Shown here: piece after piece, positions 24,301 to 32,891 of the stretch
Position numbering within the stretch: the stretch's first letter is position 1
Layout of the letters: each line of letters begins with the position of its first letter
NCBI RefSeq assembly: GCF_008580665.1
Contig: NZ_BKDJ01000004.1
Span: 124,001 to 188,000, forward strand
Direction of reading: 5' to 3'
DNA from: Zafaria cholistanensis
GTDB lineage: Bacteria > Actinomycetota > Actinomycetes > Actinomycetales > Micrococcaceae
DNA: 64,000 bases
Notes under the pieces: generated by a model
Told to the model about the DNA's origin: nothing
Databases searched by the model: none
What the model saw: the letters and a program-made list of their open reading frames with translations, nothing else
Position numbers and translations under genes: made by a program

Positions 24301-24853
24301 TGCCCATCCAATCCGTGTTCGGGTCCCCTTCAATTTCTACACCATGTAGCGGGGCAGGCCACCGGGGCCCCTCGATTGCGTCGGTCACGAGCTCGGCGAA
24401 GCGGTGCACGGCGGGCATGTTCGCCAGCACGTTGGGCCGGCCACCGGCATGCAGCACCAGGCTTCCCGCGCCGGAGCCGCGCTGGGCCATGGACTGCTTG
24501 ACGTCGATGCCCCGCACCAGCACCAGCGGCAACTCCCACTGCTCCCGGCCGGCCATTCCCCGGCGCACCACGAGGCGGCGGTTGGTCAGGTAGGTCCAGG
24601 TCGTGACCCAGCGCACCAGCGGGACCACGCACCAGGCCAGCACCAGGACCAGGGCCGTGACCGGAACCGCCGCCTGCAGGAAGGGCAGGGCCCTCTCCAA
24701 CGGCCCGGGAAGGCCGGTGCGGCCCAGCAGTCCGGTGACGTAGCCGGTCGCCGCCGAGACCAGCAGCAGCGCGATGGACGGACCCAGCAGCACGCGGCGG
24801 TGCGCGCGGGTCTTGACGATCACGCGTTCGCCGTCGGCGAGCCTAAGCCGCAT
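24293..24853 (-). CDS. PH-domain (YdbS-like) membrane protein
   Basis: 186 residues from ATG 24853, which follows AAGGAGGTG at 4 bases, the strongest ribosome site in this part of the window. A short N-terminal strand (LADGERVIVKTRAHRRVLLGP) is followed by two hydrophobic segments at about 25-45 and 58-80, then the bacterial PH core WTYLTNRRLVVRRGM, LPLVLVRGIDVKQS, and LVLHAGGRPNVLANMPAVHRFAELVTDAI. This is the DUF304/bPH2 layout, function unknown. Its stop lies inside the cyclase start, so the two are translated together, hinting that a membrane-linked partner accompanies the cyclase. Confidence 0.85.
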
Positions 24854-24938
24854 GCCGCACCTCCTTCGGGCCGGTTGGGGAATTCCATGGTCGATTTTAG
24901 GTTTTGCGGGCCGGTGTCGCGGCCCCGCGGACGGAGCC

Positions 24939-24994
24939 GGGCGGACCGGACTGGGCGGAACGGACTGGGCGGACCGGACTGGGCGGACCGGACT
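24939..24994. repeat. 14-bp tandem repeat, four copies, at the end of birA
   Basis: GGGCGGACCGGACT occurs four times in a row, with one substitution in copy 2. The last copy runs into the birA stop codon; the rest is non-coding. Confidence 0.9.
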
Positions 24995-26006
24995 AGGCGT
25001 ACCGGCCGTCGGCCCGCCGGAGGTGGACGACGTCCCCGGCCAGGACCGGGTGCAACCCGCCGGCGTCGTCGCGCACCACCAGCGCCCCGTCGGGCGCCAG
25101 CGCCGTGGCGGTCCCCTCCAGGAACCGGCCCCCGGGCAGCTCGGCCCGGACCCGGGCGCCGAGCGTGGCCATGCGCGCGGCCACGAGGGCGCGCAGCCCG
25201 GCCGGAGCCCCTCCGTGGGCCATCCCGGACTGAAACACCCCCTCCAGCGGCACCTCCGGATCACCCCCGGCCGCCACGAAGGCCGTGTAGTAGCGGCCGA
25301 CGCGGCGCAGGAATCCGGCGAGCACCTCGGTGGTGCCGTGCCGCGAGCCCTCCAGCAGCAGGCTGGTGGCCGTCGGCGCGGGCAGTTCGTCGGCGGTGAG
25401 GCTGATGTTGACGCCCGTGCCCACCACCACGGCCGGAGCCGGGTCCAGCGGCACCAGCCGGGCCAGGATGCCGGAGATTTTCCTGCCGCCGGCCAGGACG
25501 TCGTTGGGCCATTTGACCGCGGCCTCGACCCCCGCCTCCTCGCGCAGCGTGTCGGCCAGCGCCACGGCGCACAGCAGCGAGAGCCAGGCGTAGGCGGTGT
25601 GCGGCAGCGCGGAGCCGTCGGGCGCCCCGGGGCGGAACAGCACGCTCACGGCCAGCGAAGAGCACGGCGGGGCCTGCCACACGCGGTCCAGCCGGCCCCG
25701 GCCGGCCGACTGGAAGTCCGTGGCGAGCACGGACAGGTCCGGCCAGGCGTCCGGGTCGGCCGCCGCGGCCCGGGCAAGGTCCTCGTTCGTGGATCCGGTG
25801 GCTTCCACCGTCTCGATCCGCGCGTAGGGGCCCGACGGCGCCAGCAGCCGGGCGCGCAGGGCGGGGCCATCCAGGGGAACACGCAGCGGCGCAGCCGCTT
25901 CCGGCGAAACGGTCGCCGGAAGCGCAGGGACCGGCGGCGGGGAAATTGGCGGCCGGGAAGCTGGCGGAACGGGAAGGGGGCCCGCGTCCGGGCCGGGGTT
26001 GGTCAT
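24993..26006 (-). CDS. birA: Biotin--[acetyl-CoA-carboxylase] ligase
   Basis: 337 residues. Makes biotinyl-AMP and attaches biotin to the carrier Lys, here most likely that of the carboxylase alpha subunit at 37.1 kb. Catalytic motifs: [22 protein letters not shown] (adenylate loop), [18 protein letters not shown] and [12 protein letters not shown]-terminal SH3-like domain ends the protein. The first 60 residues are Pro/Ala-rich with no helix-turn-helix, so it cannot act as a BirA-type repressor. The ATG at 26006 lies 6 nt after a TAGGCT box, so it is probably leaderless. Divergent from the carboxylase beta subunit gene, a sensible functional pairing. Confidence 0.94.
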   Translation of the reverse strand: MTNPGPDAGPLPVPPASRPPISPPPVPALPATVSPEAAAPLRVPLDGPALRARLLAPSGPYARIETVEATGSTNEDLARAAAADPDAWPDLSVLATDFQSAGRGRLDRVWQAPPCSSLAVSVLFRPGAPDGSALPHTAYAWLSLLCAVALADTLREEAGVEAAVKWPNDVLAGGRKISGILARLVPLDPAPAVVVGTGVNISLTADELPAPTATSLLLEGSRHGTTEVLAGFLRRVGRYYTAFVAAGGDPEVPLEGVFQSGMAHGGAPAGLRALVAARMATLGARVRAELPGGRFLEGTATALAPDGALVVRDDAGGLHPVLAGDVVHLRRADGRYA

Positions 26007-26012
26007 GCATCC

Positions 26013-26018
26013 AGCCTA
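26013..26018 (-). promoter_or_regulatory. -10 box of birA
   Basis: TAGGCT on the minus strand, ending 6 nt before the start codon at 26006. No good -35 box is visible. Confidence 0.55.
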
Positions 26019-26100
26019 CGGGCGGTGCCCGACAGTTCGCTGCGCGTCCCCGTGGGGGGGTCGGCTTCCCGGGGCATGGCCGAGCCGCGGGGGACGTTTT

Positions 26101-26115
26101 TGTAGGATTCCTACA
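26101..26115. promoter_or_regulatory. Palindromic operator upstream of the carboxylase beta subunit gene
   Basis: TGTAGGATTCCTACA, 7-bp arms around a single T. It begins 106 bp before the start codon and 38 bp upstream of a possible -10 (TAGACT, 26139-26144), so it overlaps or abuts the -35 region. An almost identical palindrome precedes the alpha subunit gene at 37023-37037. Confidence 0.75.
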
Positions 26116-26206
26116 CCTAGGGGCCCGAACCACCTCATTAGACTGGCTGAGTTGGCACGATGGTTGTGCCATTCCCACTAAACCCACCCAGACGGGAGTC
26201 CACCGC

Positions 26207-27820
26207 ATGGCAGAGAGCCGCACCGACCAGACCGGCGAAGCGATCGACTTGTCCACCACGGCGGGCAAGATCGCGGAGTTCCGGCGCCGGCAGGCCCTGT
26301 CGCTGCTTCCCTCCGGGCAGGAGGCCGTGGACCGGCAGCACGCCCGCGGGAAGAACACGGCCCGCGAGCGCATCGACCTGCTGCTGGATGAGGGCTCCTT
26401 CGTCGAGTTCGACGCCCTGGCGGTGCACCGGACCACCGCCTTTGGCATGGCCAAGAAGCGCCCGCTCGGCGATGGCGTCGTATCCGGCTACGGCACGGTG
26501 GACGGGCGCCTGGTGGCCGTGTACTCCCAGGACTTCACCGTCTACGGCGGTTCCCTGAGCCAGGTCAACGGCGAGAAGATCGTCAAGGTCCAGGAGTTCG
26601 CGCTGCGCAACGGCTGCCCCGTGGTGGGCATCAACGACGGCGGCGGCGCGCGCATCCAGGAGGGCGTCGCCTCGCTGGCGATGTTCGCTGACATCTTCCG
26701 CAACAACGTGCACTCCTCCGGGGTCGTCCCGCAGATTTCCCTGATTATGGGCCCGTGCGCCGGCGGCGCGGCCTACTCCCCCGCCCTGACCGACTACGTG
26801 GTCATGGTGGATAAGACCAGCCACATGTTCATCACCGGGCCGGACGTCATCAAGACGGTGACCGGCGAGGAGGTGGACATGGAGACCCTGGGCGGCGCCC
26901 GCCAGCACAACACCACCACCGGCACCGCCACGTACCTGGCCAGCGACGAATCGGACGCGATCGAGTTCGTCAAGGAGCTGCTGGACTTCCTGCCCTCCAA
27001 CAACATGGCGGAGGCCCCGCTGATGGGCTTCGAGGAGGAACTGCACCTCACGGCTGCGGACCTGGAGCTGGATGCGCTCATCCCCGACTCGGCCAACCAG
27101 CCCTACGACATGCGCACGGTCATCGGGCACGTCGTCGACGACGGCCATTTCCTGGAGATGCAGTCCCTCTACGCCCCCAACGTGCTGATCGGCTACGCCC
27201 GCGTCGAGGGCCGTACCGTGGGAATCGTCGCCAACCAGCCGATGCAGTTCGCCGGCACCCTGGACATCGCCGCCTCGGAGAAGGCCGCCCGCTTCGTGCG
27301 CCACTGCGACGCCTTCAACATCCCGATCCTGACCCTGGTCGACGTGCCCGGCTTCCTGCCCGGCAAGGACCAGGAATTCCAGGGCATCATCCGCCGCGGC
27401 GCCAAGCTGCTGTTCGCCTACGCGGAGGCCACCGTGCCGAAGCTGACCGTGATCACCCGCAAGGCCTACGGCGGCGCCTACATCGTGATGGGCTCCAAAA
27501 AGCTCGGCGCCGACCTGAACCTGGCCTGGCCCACCGCCCAGATCGGCGTCATGGGCGCCCAGGGCGCGGTCAACATCCTCTACCGCCGCGACCTGGCCGA
27601 AGTGGAGGCGGCCGGCGGAGACGTCGAGGCCCGCCGCACCGAGATCATCGAAGGATACGAGGCGGAGCTGCTCAACCCCTACCAGGCGGCGGAGCTCGGC
27701 TACATCGACGCGGTGATCGCCCCGGCGGAGACGCGCCTGCAGATCGTGCGGGGGCTGCGCGCGCTGCGCGACAAGCACGCCTCGCTCCCGGCCAAAAAGC
27801 ACGGCAACATCCCGCTCTAA
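26207..27820 (+). CDS. Acyl-CoA carboxylase, carboxyltransferase (beta) subunit
   Basis: 537 residues from ATG 26207 ([14 protein letters not shown]) after GGGAG. Transfers the carboxyl group from biotin to acetyl- or propionyl-CoA to make malonyl- or methylmalonyl-CoA. Both crotonase-like halves are present: [34 protein letters not shown] and [16 protein letters not shown] in the N-half; [30 protein letters not shown] and [16 protein letters not shown] in the C-half. It belongs to the actinobacterial AccD/PccB type. The epsilon subunit follows by 10 bp and birA is divergent. Substrate choice depends on a few pocket residues that I cannot assign securely. Confidence 0.94.
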   Translation: MAESRTDQTGEAIDLSTTAGKIAEFRRRQALSLLPSGQEAVDRQHARGKNTARERIDLLLDEGSFVEFDALAVHRTTAFGMAKKRPLGDGVVSGYGTVDGRLVAVYSQDFTVYGGSLSQVNGEKIVKVQEFALRNGCPVVGINDGGGARIQEGVASLAMFADIFRNNVHSSGVVPQISLIMGPCAGGAAYSPALTDYVVMVDKTSHMFITGPDVIKTVTGEEVDMETLGGARQHNTTTGTATYLASDESDAIEFVKELLDFLPSNNMAEAPLMGFEEELHLTAADLELDALIPDSANQPYDMRTVIGHVVDDGHFLEMQSLYAPNVLIGYARVEGRTVGIVANQPMQFAGTLDIAASEKAARFVRHCDAFNIPILTLVDVPGFLPGKDQEFQGIIRRGAKLLFAYAEATVPKLTVITRKAYGGAYIVMGSKKLGADLNLAWPTAQIGVMGAQGAVNILYRRDLAEVEAAGGDVEARRTEIIEGYEAELLNPYQAAELGYIDAVIAPAETRLQIVRGLRALRDKHASLPAKKHGNIPL

Positions 27821-27830
27821 GGAGGACGCA

Positions 27831-28052
27831 GTGGCCACCACGGACACGCAGCCAGAACCGCTCTTCCGCGTCGAACGCGGCAACCCGACGCCGGAGGAAA
27901 TCGCGGCGCTGGCCGCCGTCGTGCTCTGCCTGCAGTCCGGGACCGAGCCCGAACCCGCCGCGCCCACCCGCGGCGAGCAGGTCCGCCGCGGCTTCCGCCG
28001 CGGCCGCCAGATGGCCACCATGCCCGGCGCCTGGCGCAGCGGCAGGGCCTAG
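27831..28052 (+). CDS. Acyl-CoA carboxylase epsilon subunit
   Basis: 73 residues from GTG 27831 after GGAGG. EPLFRVERGNPTPEEIAALAAVVLCLQ matches the short actinobacterial epsilon subunits (AccE/PccE), which have a conserved RGxPTxEE-A-LAAV helix and an Arg-rich tail ending in a PxxW element, here PGAWRSG. These subunits stabilise the alpha-beta complex and raise activity. Position directly after the beta subunit gene supports the call. Confidence 0.88.
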   Translation: MATTDTQPEPLFRVERGNPTPEEIAALAAVVLCLQSGTEPEPAAPTRGEQVRRGFRRGRQMATMPGAWRSGRA

Positions 28053-28053
28053 G

Positions 28054-28091
28054 GAGCCCTCCCGGGGGCCGGCGCGCCGGAGGAGGGGCTC
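28054..28091 (+). terminator. Possible hairpin terminator after the carboxylase beta-epsilon operon
   Basis: GAGCCCTCC pairs with GGAGGGGCTC with one bulge, starting 2 bp after the epsilon stop codon and enclosing a CCGGCGCGCCGG palindrome. No T-run follows. Confidence 0.4.
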
Positions 28092-28107
28092 AGCGCGGAT
28101 CGCCCAC

Positions 28108-28135
28108 GGTGCCCGGGAACAGGTGCCCGGGAACA
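28108..28135. repeat. 14-bp direct repeat, two copies
   Basis: GGTGCCCGGGAACA twice in tandem, just beyond the 3' end of the serpin remnant. Confidence 0.85.
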
Positions 28136-28144
28136 GGCGCCCAG

Positions 28145-28722
28145 TCACAGTGGCAGGCCGGTGCGCGTGTCCCCGCCCCGGGCGATCCCGGTCACCACGG
28201 CACCGGGCCGGATCGCGTCCAGGTCCGGTTCGGGTCCCAGGGTGCGCTCCAGCCCCAGGGCCTTGAGCACCGGAAGCAGCTGCACCGTCCCGTTGACCCC
28301 GAACCGGGGCAGGCCCACCCTCAGCTCCCCGGAGGGGGCGGCCTCCGCGGCCGCGTCCAGGGAGGCCAGCGTGTCCGCTCCGGCCGTCGGGGCCACGCCC
28401 TGGGGCGGCAGGGCCAGCCGCATGAGGAACCCGTTGCTGTAGGGCAGTTCCACGATCCGCCAGCCGTCCGCCCCGGTGTGGCGGAACCGGCCCCCCGGTA
28501 CACCGTGGGCGTTTGGACCACCCCGCCGGAGGCGGTGGCGAACCCGGCCTCCAGGGTGTCCGCCGGGAACGGCCCGCCTGTTGGGGTGGCACTGTCGGCG
28601 AAGACCCCGTGGGCCAGGTGCAGCAGGGGCCTGGCCCGAGGTTCGCCATCCCCGGGGGAGGCGGGGTCGCCGCCGAACTCCTCCCAAGCGGCCAGCACGG
28701 AGCGGTAACCCCCAATTCCCAA
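28145..28722 (-). pseudogene. Truncated, frameshifted serpin remnant
   Basis: Two overlapping minus-strand frames add up to the middle and late part of a serpin. Frame 1 (from 28722) reads LLHLAHGVFADSATP...FATASGGVVQTPTVYR, which fits the serpin strand and loop before breach and shutter. Frame 2 continues GRFRHTG-ADGWRIVELPYSNGFLMRLALPP and ELRVGLPRFGVNGTVQLLPVLKALGL, close to the serpin VELPY and LPRFKIE motifs. The switch falls at a run of six G (plus-strand 28491-28496); a seventh would restore one frame. The N-terminal half (about 180 residues) is absent and the reactive-centre loop is cut short at GDTRTGLPL. So inactivation seems old, unless the G-run is a sequencing error. Serpin identity is from motifs only. 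Confidence 0.62.
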
Positions 28723-28742
28723 ACAACACTTTCACGCCCGGG

Positions 28743-28748
28743 TAGGCT
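28743..28748 (+). promoter_or_regulatory. -10 box of the DUF885 gene
   Basis: TAGGCT followed by exactly 6 nt and the ATG at 28755; no ribosome site. Consistent with a leaderless transcript. Confidence 0.55.
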
Positions 28749-28754
28749 CGGACC

Positions 28755-30449
28755 ATGACCAACGCCGCAGCCGGCACCCCGCGGGTGCCCACCGCCATCG
28801 ATGCGATCGCGAACCGGCACTTCGCCCGCCTCCTGGAGCTTTCCCCGGAGTTCGCCACCAGCCTGGGCCTGCCCGGCCATGAGACCGGGTACGGGGACTA
28901 CTCCCCCGCCGGCACCGCGGCCCGGGCCGAGGCCGCCCGAGGGGCCCTGGCCGCGCTGGAGAACCAGGAGCCGGCGGACGCGACCGACGCCACCACCCTG
29001 GACGCGATGCGCGAACGGCTGGGGCTGGAGCTGGAGATCATCGCCACCGGCATCACCGAACTGAACAACATCGCCTGCCCCGCCCAGGGGATCCGCGCGA
29101 TCTTCGACCTGATGCCCCGGGACACCGTGGAGCAGTGGGGCCACATCGCCGGCCGGCTGCGCAACGTGCCGGCCGCCCTGGCCGGATACACCGAGTCGCT
29201 GCGCCACAGCCTGGCGCTGGGCAAAGTCGCCGCCCGGCGCCAGGTGGAGATCGTCGCCGGGCAGGCCAGCGGCTACGCCACGGAGGACGGCTTCTTCCAC
29301 ACGCTCGCTTCGGGCGCCGCGGTGGCGGGCGGCGGCGGGCTGCCGGCCGCGCTGTCCGCGGACCTGGCCGAGGGCGCGGCCCTGGCCGCCGGGGCCTACC
29401 GGTCCTTCGCCCGTTTCCTGCGCGCCGAACTGCATCCGTCGGCCCCGGAGAAGGACGCCGTGGGCCGCGAGTACTACGCCCTGACGTCCCGGCTCTTCCT
29501 CGGCGCGACGGTGGACCTGGAGGAGACCTACCACTGGGGCGTGGAGGAACTGGACCGGCTGATCGCCGAACAGGAGAAGGTCGCGGGACAGGTCAGGCCG
29601 GGGGCAACCATCGAGGAGGCCAAGGCCGTCCTCAATGCCGACCCCGCCCGCCAGCTGAAGGGCACCGAGGCGCTGAGGCAGTGGATGCAGGACAAGTCGG
29701 ATGCCGCGATCGCCGCGCTCCGGGACGTGCACTTCGACATCCCCGCCCCGATGGACCGCCTCGAATGCCTGATCGCCCCCACCCAGGAGGGCGGCATCTA
29801 CTACACCGGTCCCTCCGACGACTTTTCCCGGCCTGGCCGCATGTGGTGGTCCGTACCCGCGGGCGAGGACGATTTCACCACTTGGGCGGAAACCACCACC
29901 GTGTACCACGAGGGCGTCCCCGGCCACCACCTGCAGGTCGGCACGGCCACCTACCGCAAGGACACGCTCAACGACTGGCGCCGGCACGCCTGCTGGGTGT
30001 CCGGCCACGGCGAGGGCTGGGCGCTGTACGCAGAGCGGCTGATGCTGGACCTGGGCTTCCTCGCCGACCCGGGGGACCACATGGGGATGCTGGACATGCA
30101 ACGGATGCGCGCGGCGCGGGTGGTCTTCGACATCGGCGTCCACCTGGAGCTCGAAGTGCCCTCCCGGTGGGGCGAGGGCACCTGGACCGCGCAGAAGGGC
30201 TATGACTTCCTCGCCCGGCACCTGGATATCTCCGAGGGGCAACTGAACTTCGAGTTCGCCCGCTACCTCGGATGGCCCGGGCAGGCCCCGGCCTACAAGG
30301 TCGGCCAGCGCCTGTGGGAGCAGATCCGCGATGCCCGCCGCCGTGCCGAGGGCGAGGGCTTCGACCTGAAGGCCTTCCACAGCGAGGCGCTGGGCCTGGG
30401 CTCGGTGGGCCTGGACACGCTGCGCCGGGCCCTCCTGCCGCAGGGCTGA
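28755..30449 (+). CDS. DUF885-family putative metallopeptidase
   Basis: 564 residues, mostly helical, matching the DUF885 family of predicted zinc carboxy- or dipeptidases. The core motif is VYHEGVPGHHLQ with His385, Glu386, His391 and His392, followed by WVSGHGEGWALYAERLMLDLGF and the conserved MLDMQRMRAARVVFDIGVHL and KGYDFLARHL segments. ELSPEFATSLGLPGHE at the N-terminus is also typical. No signal peptide, so it is likely cytoplasmic and may trim peptides. Catalytic function in this family is little tested. It stands alone, with its own leaderless-type promoter and a terminator after it. Confidence 0.85.
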   Translation: MTNAAAGTPRVPTAIDAIANRHFARLLELSPEFATSLGLPGHETGYGDYSPAGTAARAEAARGALAALENQEPADATDATTLDAMRERLGLELEIIATGITELNNIACPAQGIRAIFDLMPRDTVEQWGHIAGRLRNVPAALAGYTESLRHSLALGKVAARRQVEIVAGQASGYATEDGFFHTLASGAAVAGGGGLPAALSADLAEGAALAAGAYRSFARFLRAELHPSAPEKDAVGREYYALTSRLFLGATVDLEETYHWGVEELDRLIAEQEKVAGQVRPGATIEEAKAVLNADPARQLKGTEALRQWMQDKSDAAIAALRDVHFDIPAPMDRLECLIAPTQEGGIYYTGPSDDFSRPGRMWWSVPAGEDDFTTWAETTTVYHEGVPGHHLQVGTATYRKDTLNDWRRHACWVSGHGEGWALYAERLMLDLGFLADPGDHMGMLDMQRMRAARVVFDIGVHLELEVPSRWGEGTWTAQKGYDFLARHLDISEGQLNFEFARYLGWPGQAPAYKVGQRLWEQIRDARRRAEGEGFDLKAFHSEALGLGSVGLDTLRRALLPQG

Positions 30450-30463
30450 GGGCAGCGCCGCCG

Positions 30464-30499
30464 AACCTCTCCGGACCCGCCCGGGGGCCGGAGAGGTTT
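30464..30499 (+). terminator. Terminator of the DUF885 gene
   Basis: AACCTCTCCGG pairs perfectly with CCGGAGAGGTT over a 13-base loop, ending in TTT; 15 bp after the stop codon. Confidence 0.8.
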
Positions 30500-30584
30500 G
30501 TCACACGGGCCCGCGGCCCGCGGGCGCCCGTGCCGCGGATTCCCGCCGATCGCGCGCCGTGGGACCCGGGGGCGCCCGCCTCCC

Positions 30585-30594
30585 GTGACGTCAC
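30585..30594. promoter_or_regulatory. GTGACGTCAC palindrome upstream of the symporter
   Basis: A perfect 10-bp palindrome 53 bp before the GTG start, where a regulator could act on the -35 region. Spacing does not fit a CRP site (TGTGA-N6-TCACA). Function unknown. Confidence 0.4.
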
Positions 30595-30634
30595 ATTTCT
30601 CAACACGGACTCGGAATGCTATGGGCTCCACGCC

Positions 30635-30640
30635 TAGCGT
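30635..30640 (+). promoter_or_regulatory. -10 box of the symporter gene
   Basis: TAGCGT with exactly 6 nt to the GTG at 30647 and no ribosome site, as expected of a leaderless message. Confidence 0.5.
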
Positions 30641-30646
30641 CGACGG

Positions 30647-32056
30647 GTGACTACAGCCTCCCCCACCCCGACCACGCGCGTGCCCCGCTGGATGACCTCC
30701 TTCGGGCCGCAGATCATCGCCGCCCTGGTCCTTGGCGTTGCCCTGGGCCTGCTGGCCCGCCAGTCCGGCCACACCCCGGACACCCCCACCGCCCTGGGCG
30801 AGACGCTGGCCACGATCGGCTCCAGCTACGTAAGCCTGCTGCGCTCTGCGGTGATCCCGCTGGTGTTCTTCGCCGTCGTCGCCTCGATCGCCAACCTCTC
30901 CCAGGTCGCCAACGCCGCCCGGCTGGCCTGGAAGACCCTGTTGTGGTTCGCCATCACCGCTTTCGCCTCGGTGGTCGTCGGCATCACCCTGGGCCTGGTG
31001 TTCCGCCCCGGAGCCAACACCGGCCAACCGGCGCCGGAGGACTACTCAGGGAAAACCGGCGACTGGTGGGCCTTCCTCACCGGGCTCATTCCCTCCAACT
31101 TCCTGGGCCTGGGCGCCAGTTCGAGCGTTTCCGAGGCCGGGTCGGTCTCCACCTCGGTGAGCTTCAACGTGCTGCAGGTGCTGGTCATCGCCATCGCGGT
31201 CGGCGTTGCCGCACTCAAGGTCGGCAAGGCGGCCGAACCCTTCCTGGCCTTCAGCGCCTCGACCCTGGCCGTGATCCAGAAGGTGCTGTGGTGGATCATC
31301 CGCATCGCCCCCATCGGCACGGTGGGCCTGATCGGTAACGCCACGGCCTCCTATGGCTGGGACACCATCGGCGCCCTGGGCAAGTTCACCGCCGCCGTCT
31401 ACGCGGGCCTGGCCCTGGTGCTGTTCGCGCTCTACCCGGTATTGGTGAGGCTCCACGGCCTGAGCGTGCGCCAGTACTTCTCCGGGGTGTGGCCGGCGGT
31501 GCAGCTGGCCTTCGTCTCCCGCTCCTCGATCGGCACGCTGCCGCTCACCCAGCGCGTCACCGAGCGTAACCTGGGCGTGCCCTCCGGCTACGCGGCCTTC
31601 GCCGTGCCGCTGGGCGCCACCACCAAGATGGACGGCTGCGCCTCGATCTACCCGGCCATCTCGGCGATCTTCGTCGCCCAGTTCTTCGGCATCGACCTGG
31701 ACCTGGGCAGCTACCTGCTGATCGCACTGGTTTCCGTGCTCGGCTCCGCGGCCACCGCGGGCACCACCGGCGCCGTCGTGATGCTGACCCTCACCCTGTC
31801 CACCCTGGGCCTGCCGCTGGCCGGCGTTGGGCTCCTGCTGGCGGTGGACCCGATCCTGGACATGGGCCGCACCGCGGTGAACGTCGCCGGCCAGGCGCTG
31901 GTGCCGGCGATCGTGGCCAAGCGCGAGGGCATCCTCGACGAGGCGCTCTACAACGCTCCCCGCAACGGCACCCCCTTCGCCGACGAGTCCGCCACCGCGG
32001 CCCCCTCTTCTGCCCTTGAGGCAGCCTCCCGGGACGCCGGGGCCGCGCAGCGCTAA
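30647..32056 (+). CDS. Dicarboxylate/amino acid:cation symporter (DAACS family)
   Basis: 469 residues with about eight membrane helices and two re-entrant loops, as in GltPh-type transporters. SFVSRSSIGTLPLT here reads AFVSRSSIGTLPLT, the serine-rich hairpin 1; PLGATTKMDGCASIYPAISAIFVAQ is the helix 7 region (usual NMDGT is KMDGC here); SAATAGTTGAVVMLTLTLSTLGLPL is hairpin 2; and AVDPILDMGRTAVNVAGQALVPAIVAK is helix 8 with its substrate-binding Asp/Arg. Such proteins take up C4-dicarboxylates, glutamate, aspartate or small neutral amino acids with Na+ or H+. The substrate cannot be fixed; the Asn to Lys change in the usual NMDGT motif, a cation-site element, deserves attention. Confidence 0.88.
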   Translation: MTTASPTPTTRVPRWMTSFGPQIIAALVLGVALGLLARQSGHTPDTPTALGETLATIGSSYVSLLRSAVIPLVFFAVVASIANLSQVANAARLAWKTLLWFAITAFASVVVGITLGLVFRPGANTGQPAPEDYSGKTGDWWAFLTGLIPSNFLGLGASSSVSEAGSVSTSVSFNVLQVLVIAIAVGVAALKVGKAAEPFLAFSASTLAVIQKVLWWIIRIAPIGTVGLIGNATASYGWDTIGALGKFTAAVYAGLALVLFALYPVLVRLHGLSVRQYFSGVWPAVQLAFVSRSSIGTLPLTQRVTERNLGVPSGYAAFAVPLGATTKMDGCASIYPAISAIFVAQFFGIDLDLGSYLLIALVSVLGSAATAGTTGAVVMLTLTLSTLGLPLAGVGLLLAVDPILDMGRTAVNVAGQALVPAIVAKREGILDEALYNAPRNGTPFADESATAAPSSALEAASRDAGAAQR

Positions 32057-32110
32057 TAACCTCCGCCGAACAGCGCTAACCTTCGCCGGGCACCGCTGGC
32101 CTTCAGCGGG
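32046..32110. repeat. Degenerate 20-bp tandem repeat after the symporter
   Basis: About three imperfect 20-bp units of the form CAGCGCTAACCTTCGCCGGG, the first overlapping the symporter's last codons. Confidence 0.6.
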
Positions 32111-32136
32111 CACAGCACGGGTTCCCGTTCCGCTCC

Positions 32137-32174
32137 AGTGGCGCCGTCCCCTGACCGCAGGGGGCGGCGCCACT
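32137..32174 (+). terminator. Strong hairpin between symporter and tetR
   Basis: AGTGGCGCCG pairs with CGGCGCCACT and the inner CCCCTG with CAGGGG, giving about 17 paired bases. No T-run follows, so termination is probable rather than certain. Confidence 0.6.
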
Positions 32175-32198
32175 GCCGCTTCCGGCACCGGAAAAGAA

Positions 32199-32230
32199 TT
32201 GCACGCAGTGCAAACTTGCACTTAGTGTAA
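32199..32230. promoter_or_regulatory. Two tandem TetR operators overlapping the tetR promoter
   Basis: Two 15-bp dyads with centres 17 bp apart: TTGCAC-GCA-GTGCAA (32199-32213, perfect) and TTGCAC-TTA-GTGTAA (32216-32230, one mismatch). The first holds the -35 box TTGCAC and the second covers the -10 box TAGTGT (32223-32228, spacer 18). The ATG follows the -10 by 6 nt. This layout fits tight autorepression of tetR and the transporter behind it. Confidence 0.82.
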
Positions 32231-32234
32231 ATTC

Positions 32235-32888
32235 ATGAGCCCGTCCACTGGCCCCGCCTCCCGCCGCGAACTGAACAAAGCCGCCGTGCGGGCCGCCATC
32301 GCCGACGCCGCGCTGGACCTGCTCCGTTCCGGCGGCAGCGAGGCGGTCACCGCCGAGCGGATCGCCGAGGCCGCCGGAGTCTCACGGCGCACCTTCTTCA
32401 ACTATTTCCCCTCCGTCGAGGCCGCGTTGAACGTGCCCGTGGAACGGTTCCTGGACCACGCCCTGCAGCGCATGGACGCACTGCCCCCGGGGCTTACCGT
32501 CGTGGCGGCGTCCGTCCAGGCCATGCAGTCCCTGGCCGAACGGCGCCTGCTGGCACCGGTGGCCGAACTGTTCGTGCTCGCCGCGGGCAACCCCCGGCTG
32601 GACCGCCTGCAGCTGCAGGCCTGGGATGACTGCGCGGACCACCTGGTGGACTCCCTCCGCGAGCGCATTCCCGCGCACAACGGCTTCGAAGCCGTGGTGT
32701 TTGCCCACGCGATCGTCGGGGCCGGCCGGGCCGCCTTTGCCCAGTGGGCCCGCGGCCACGCCGGAGACCTCTCCGACGCCTCCATGGCGGCCCTCCAGGG
32801 CCACCTCATCGAGGCGCTGGCCCTGCTGCGCGACGGCTTCCCCCACCTGCAGATCCCGGCCTCCGGCGCCGGCGGGCGAAGGGCCTGA
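32235..32888 (+). CDS. TetR-family repressor of the MMPL transporter operon
   Basis: 217 residues. N-terminal HTH at about 12-60: AAIADAALDLLRSGGSEAVTAERIAEAAGVSRRTFFNYFPSVEAAL, with the recognition helix in SRRTFFNYF. The rest is the helical ligand and dimer domain, with a C-terminal AIVGAGRAAFAQWARGHAGDL typical of actinobacterial TetR proteins that control MMPL or efflux genes. Two matching operators lie immediately upstream, and the transporter starts 3 bp after its stop, so it very likely represses its own operon. The ligand is unknown but is probably a substrate of the transporter. Confidence 0.9.
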   Translation: MSPSTGPASRRELNKAAVRAAIADAALDLLRSGGSEAVTAERIAEAAGVSRRTFFNYFPSVEAALNVPVERFLDHALQRMDALPPGLTVVAASVQAMQSLAERRLLAPVAELFVLAAGNPRLDRLQLQAWDDCADHLVDSLRERIPAHNGFEAVVFAHAIVGAGRAAFAQWARGHAGDLSDASMAALQGHLIEALALLRDGFPHLQIPASGAGGRRA

Positions 32889-32891
32889 GCC

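Noticed and set aside
28723-28858. Upstream part of the 237-codon frame over the serpin remnant
   Set aside because: It overlaps the DUF885 gene start and has no serpin-like sequence.
30585-30594. GTGACGTCAC as a CRP/GlxR site for the new adenylate cyclase signal
   Set aside because: CRP-type sites need six bases between TGTGA and TCACA; here the halves nearly touch. Kept only as an unassigned palindrome.
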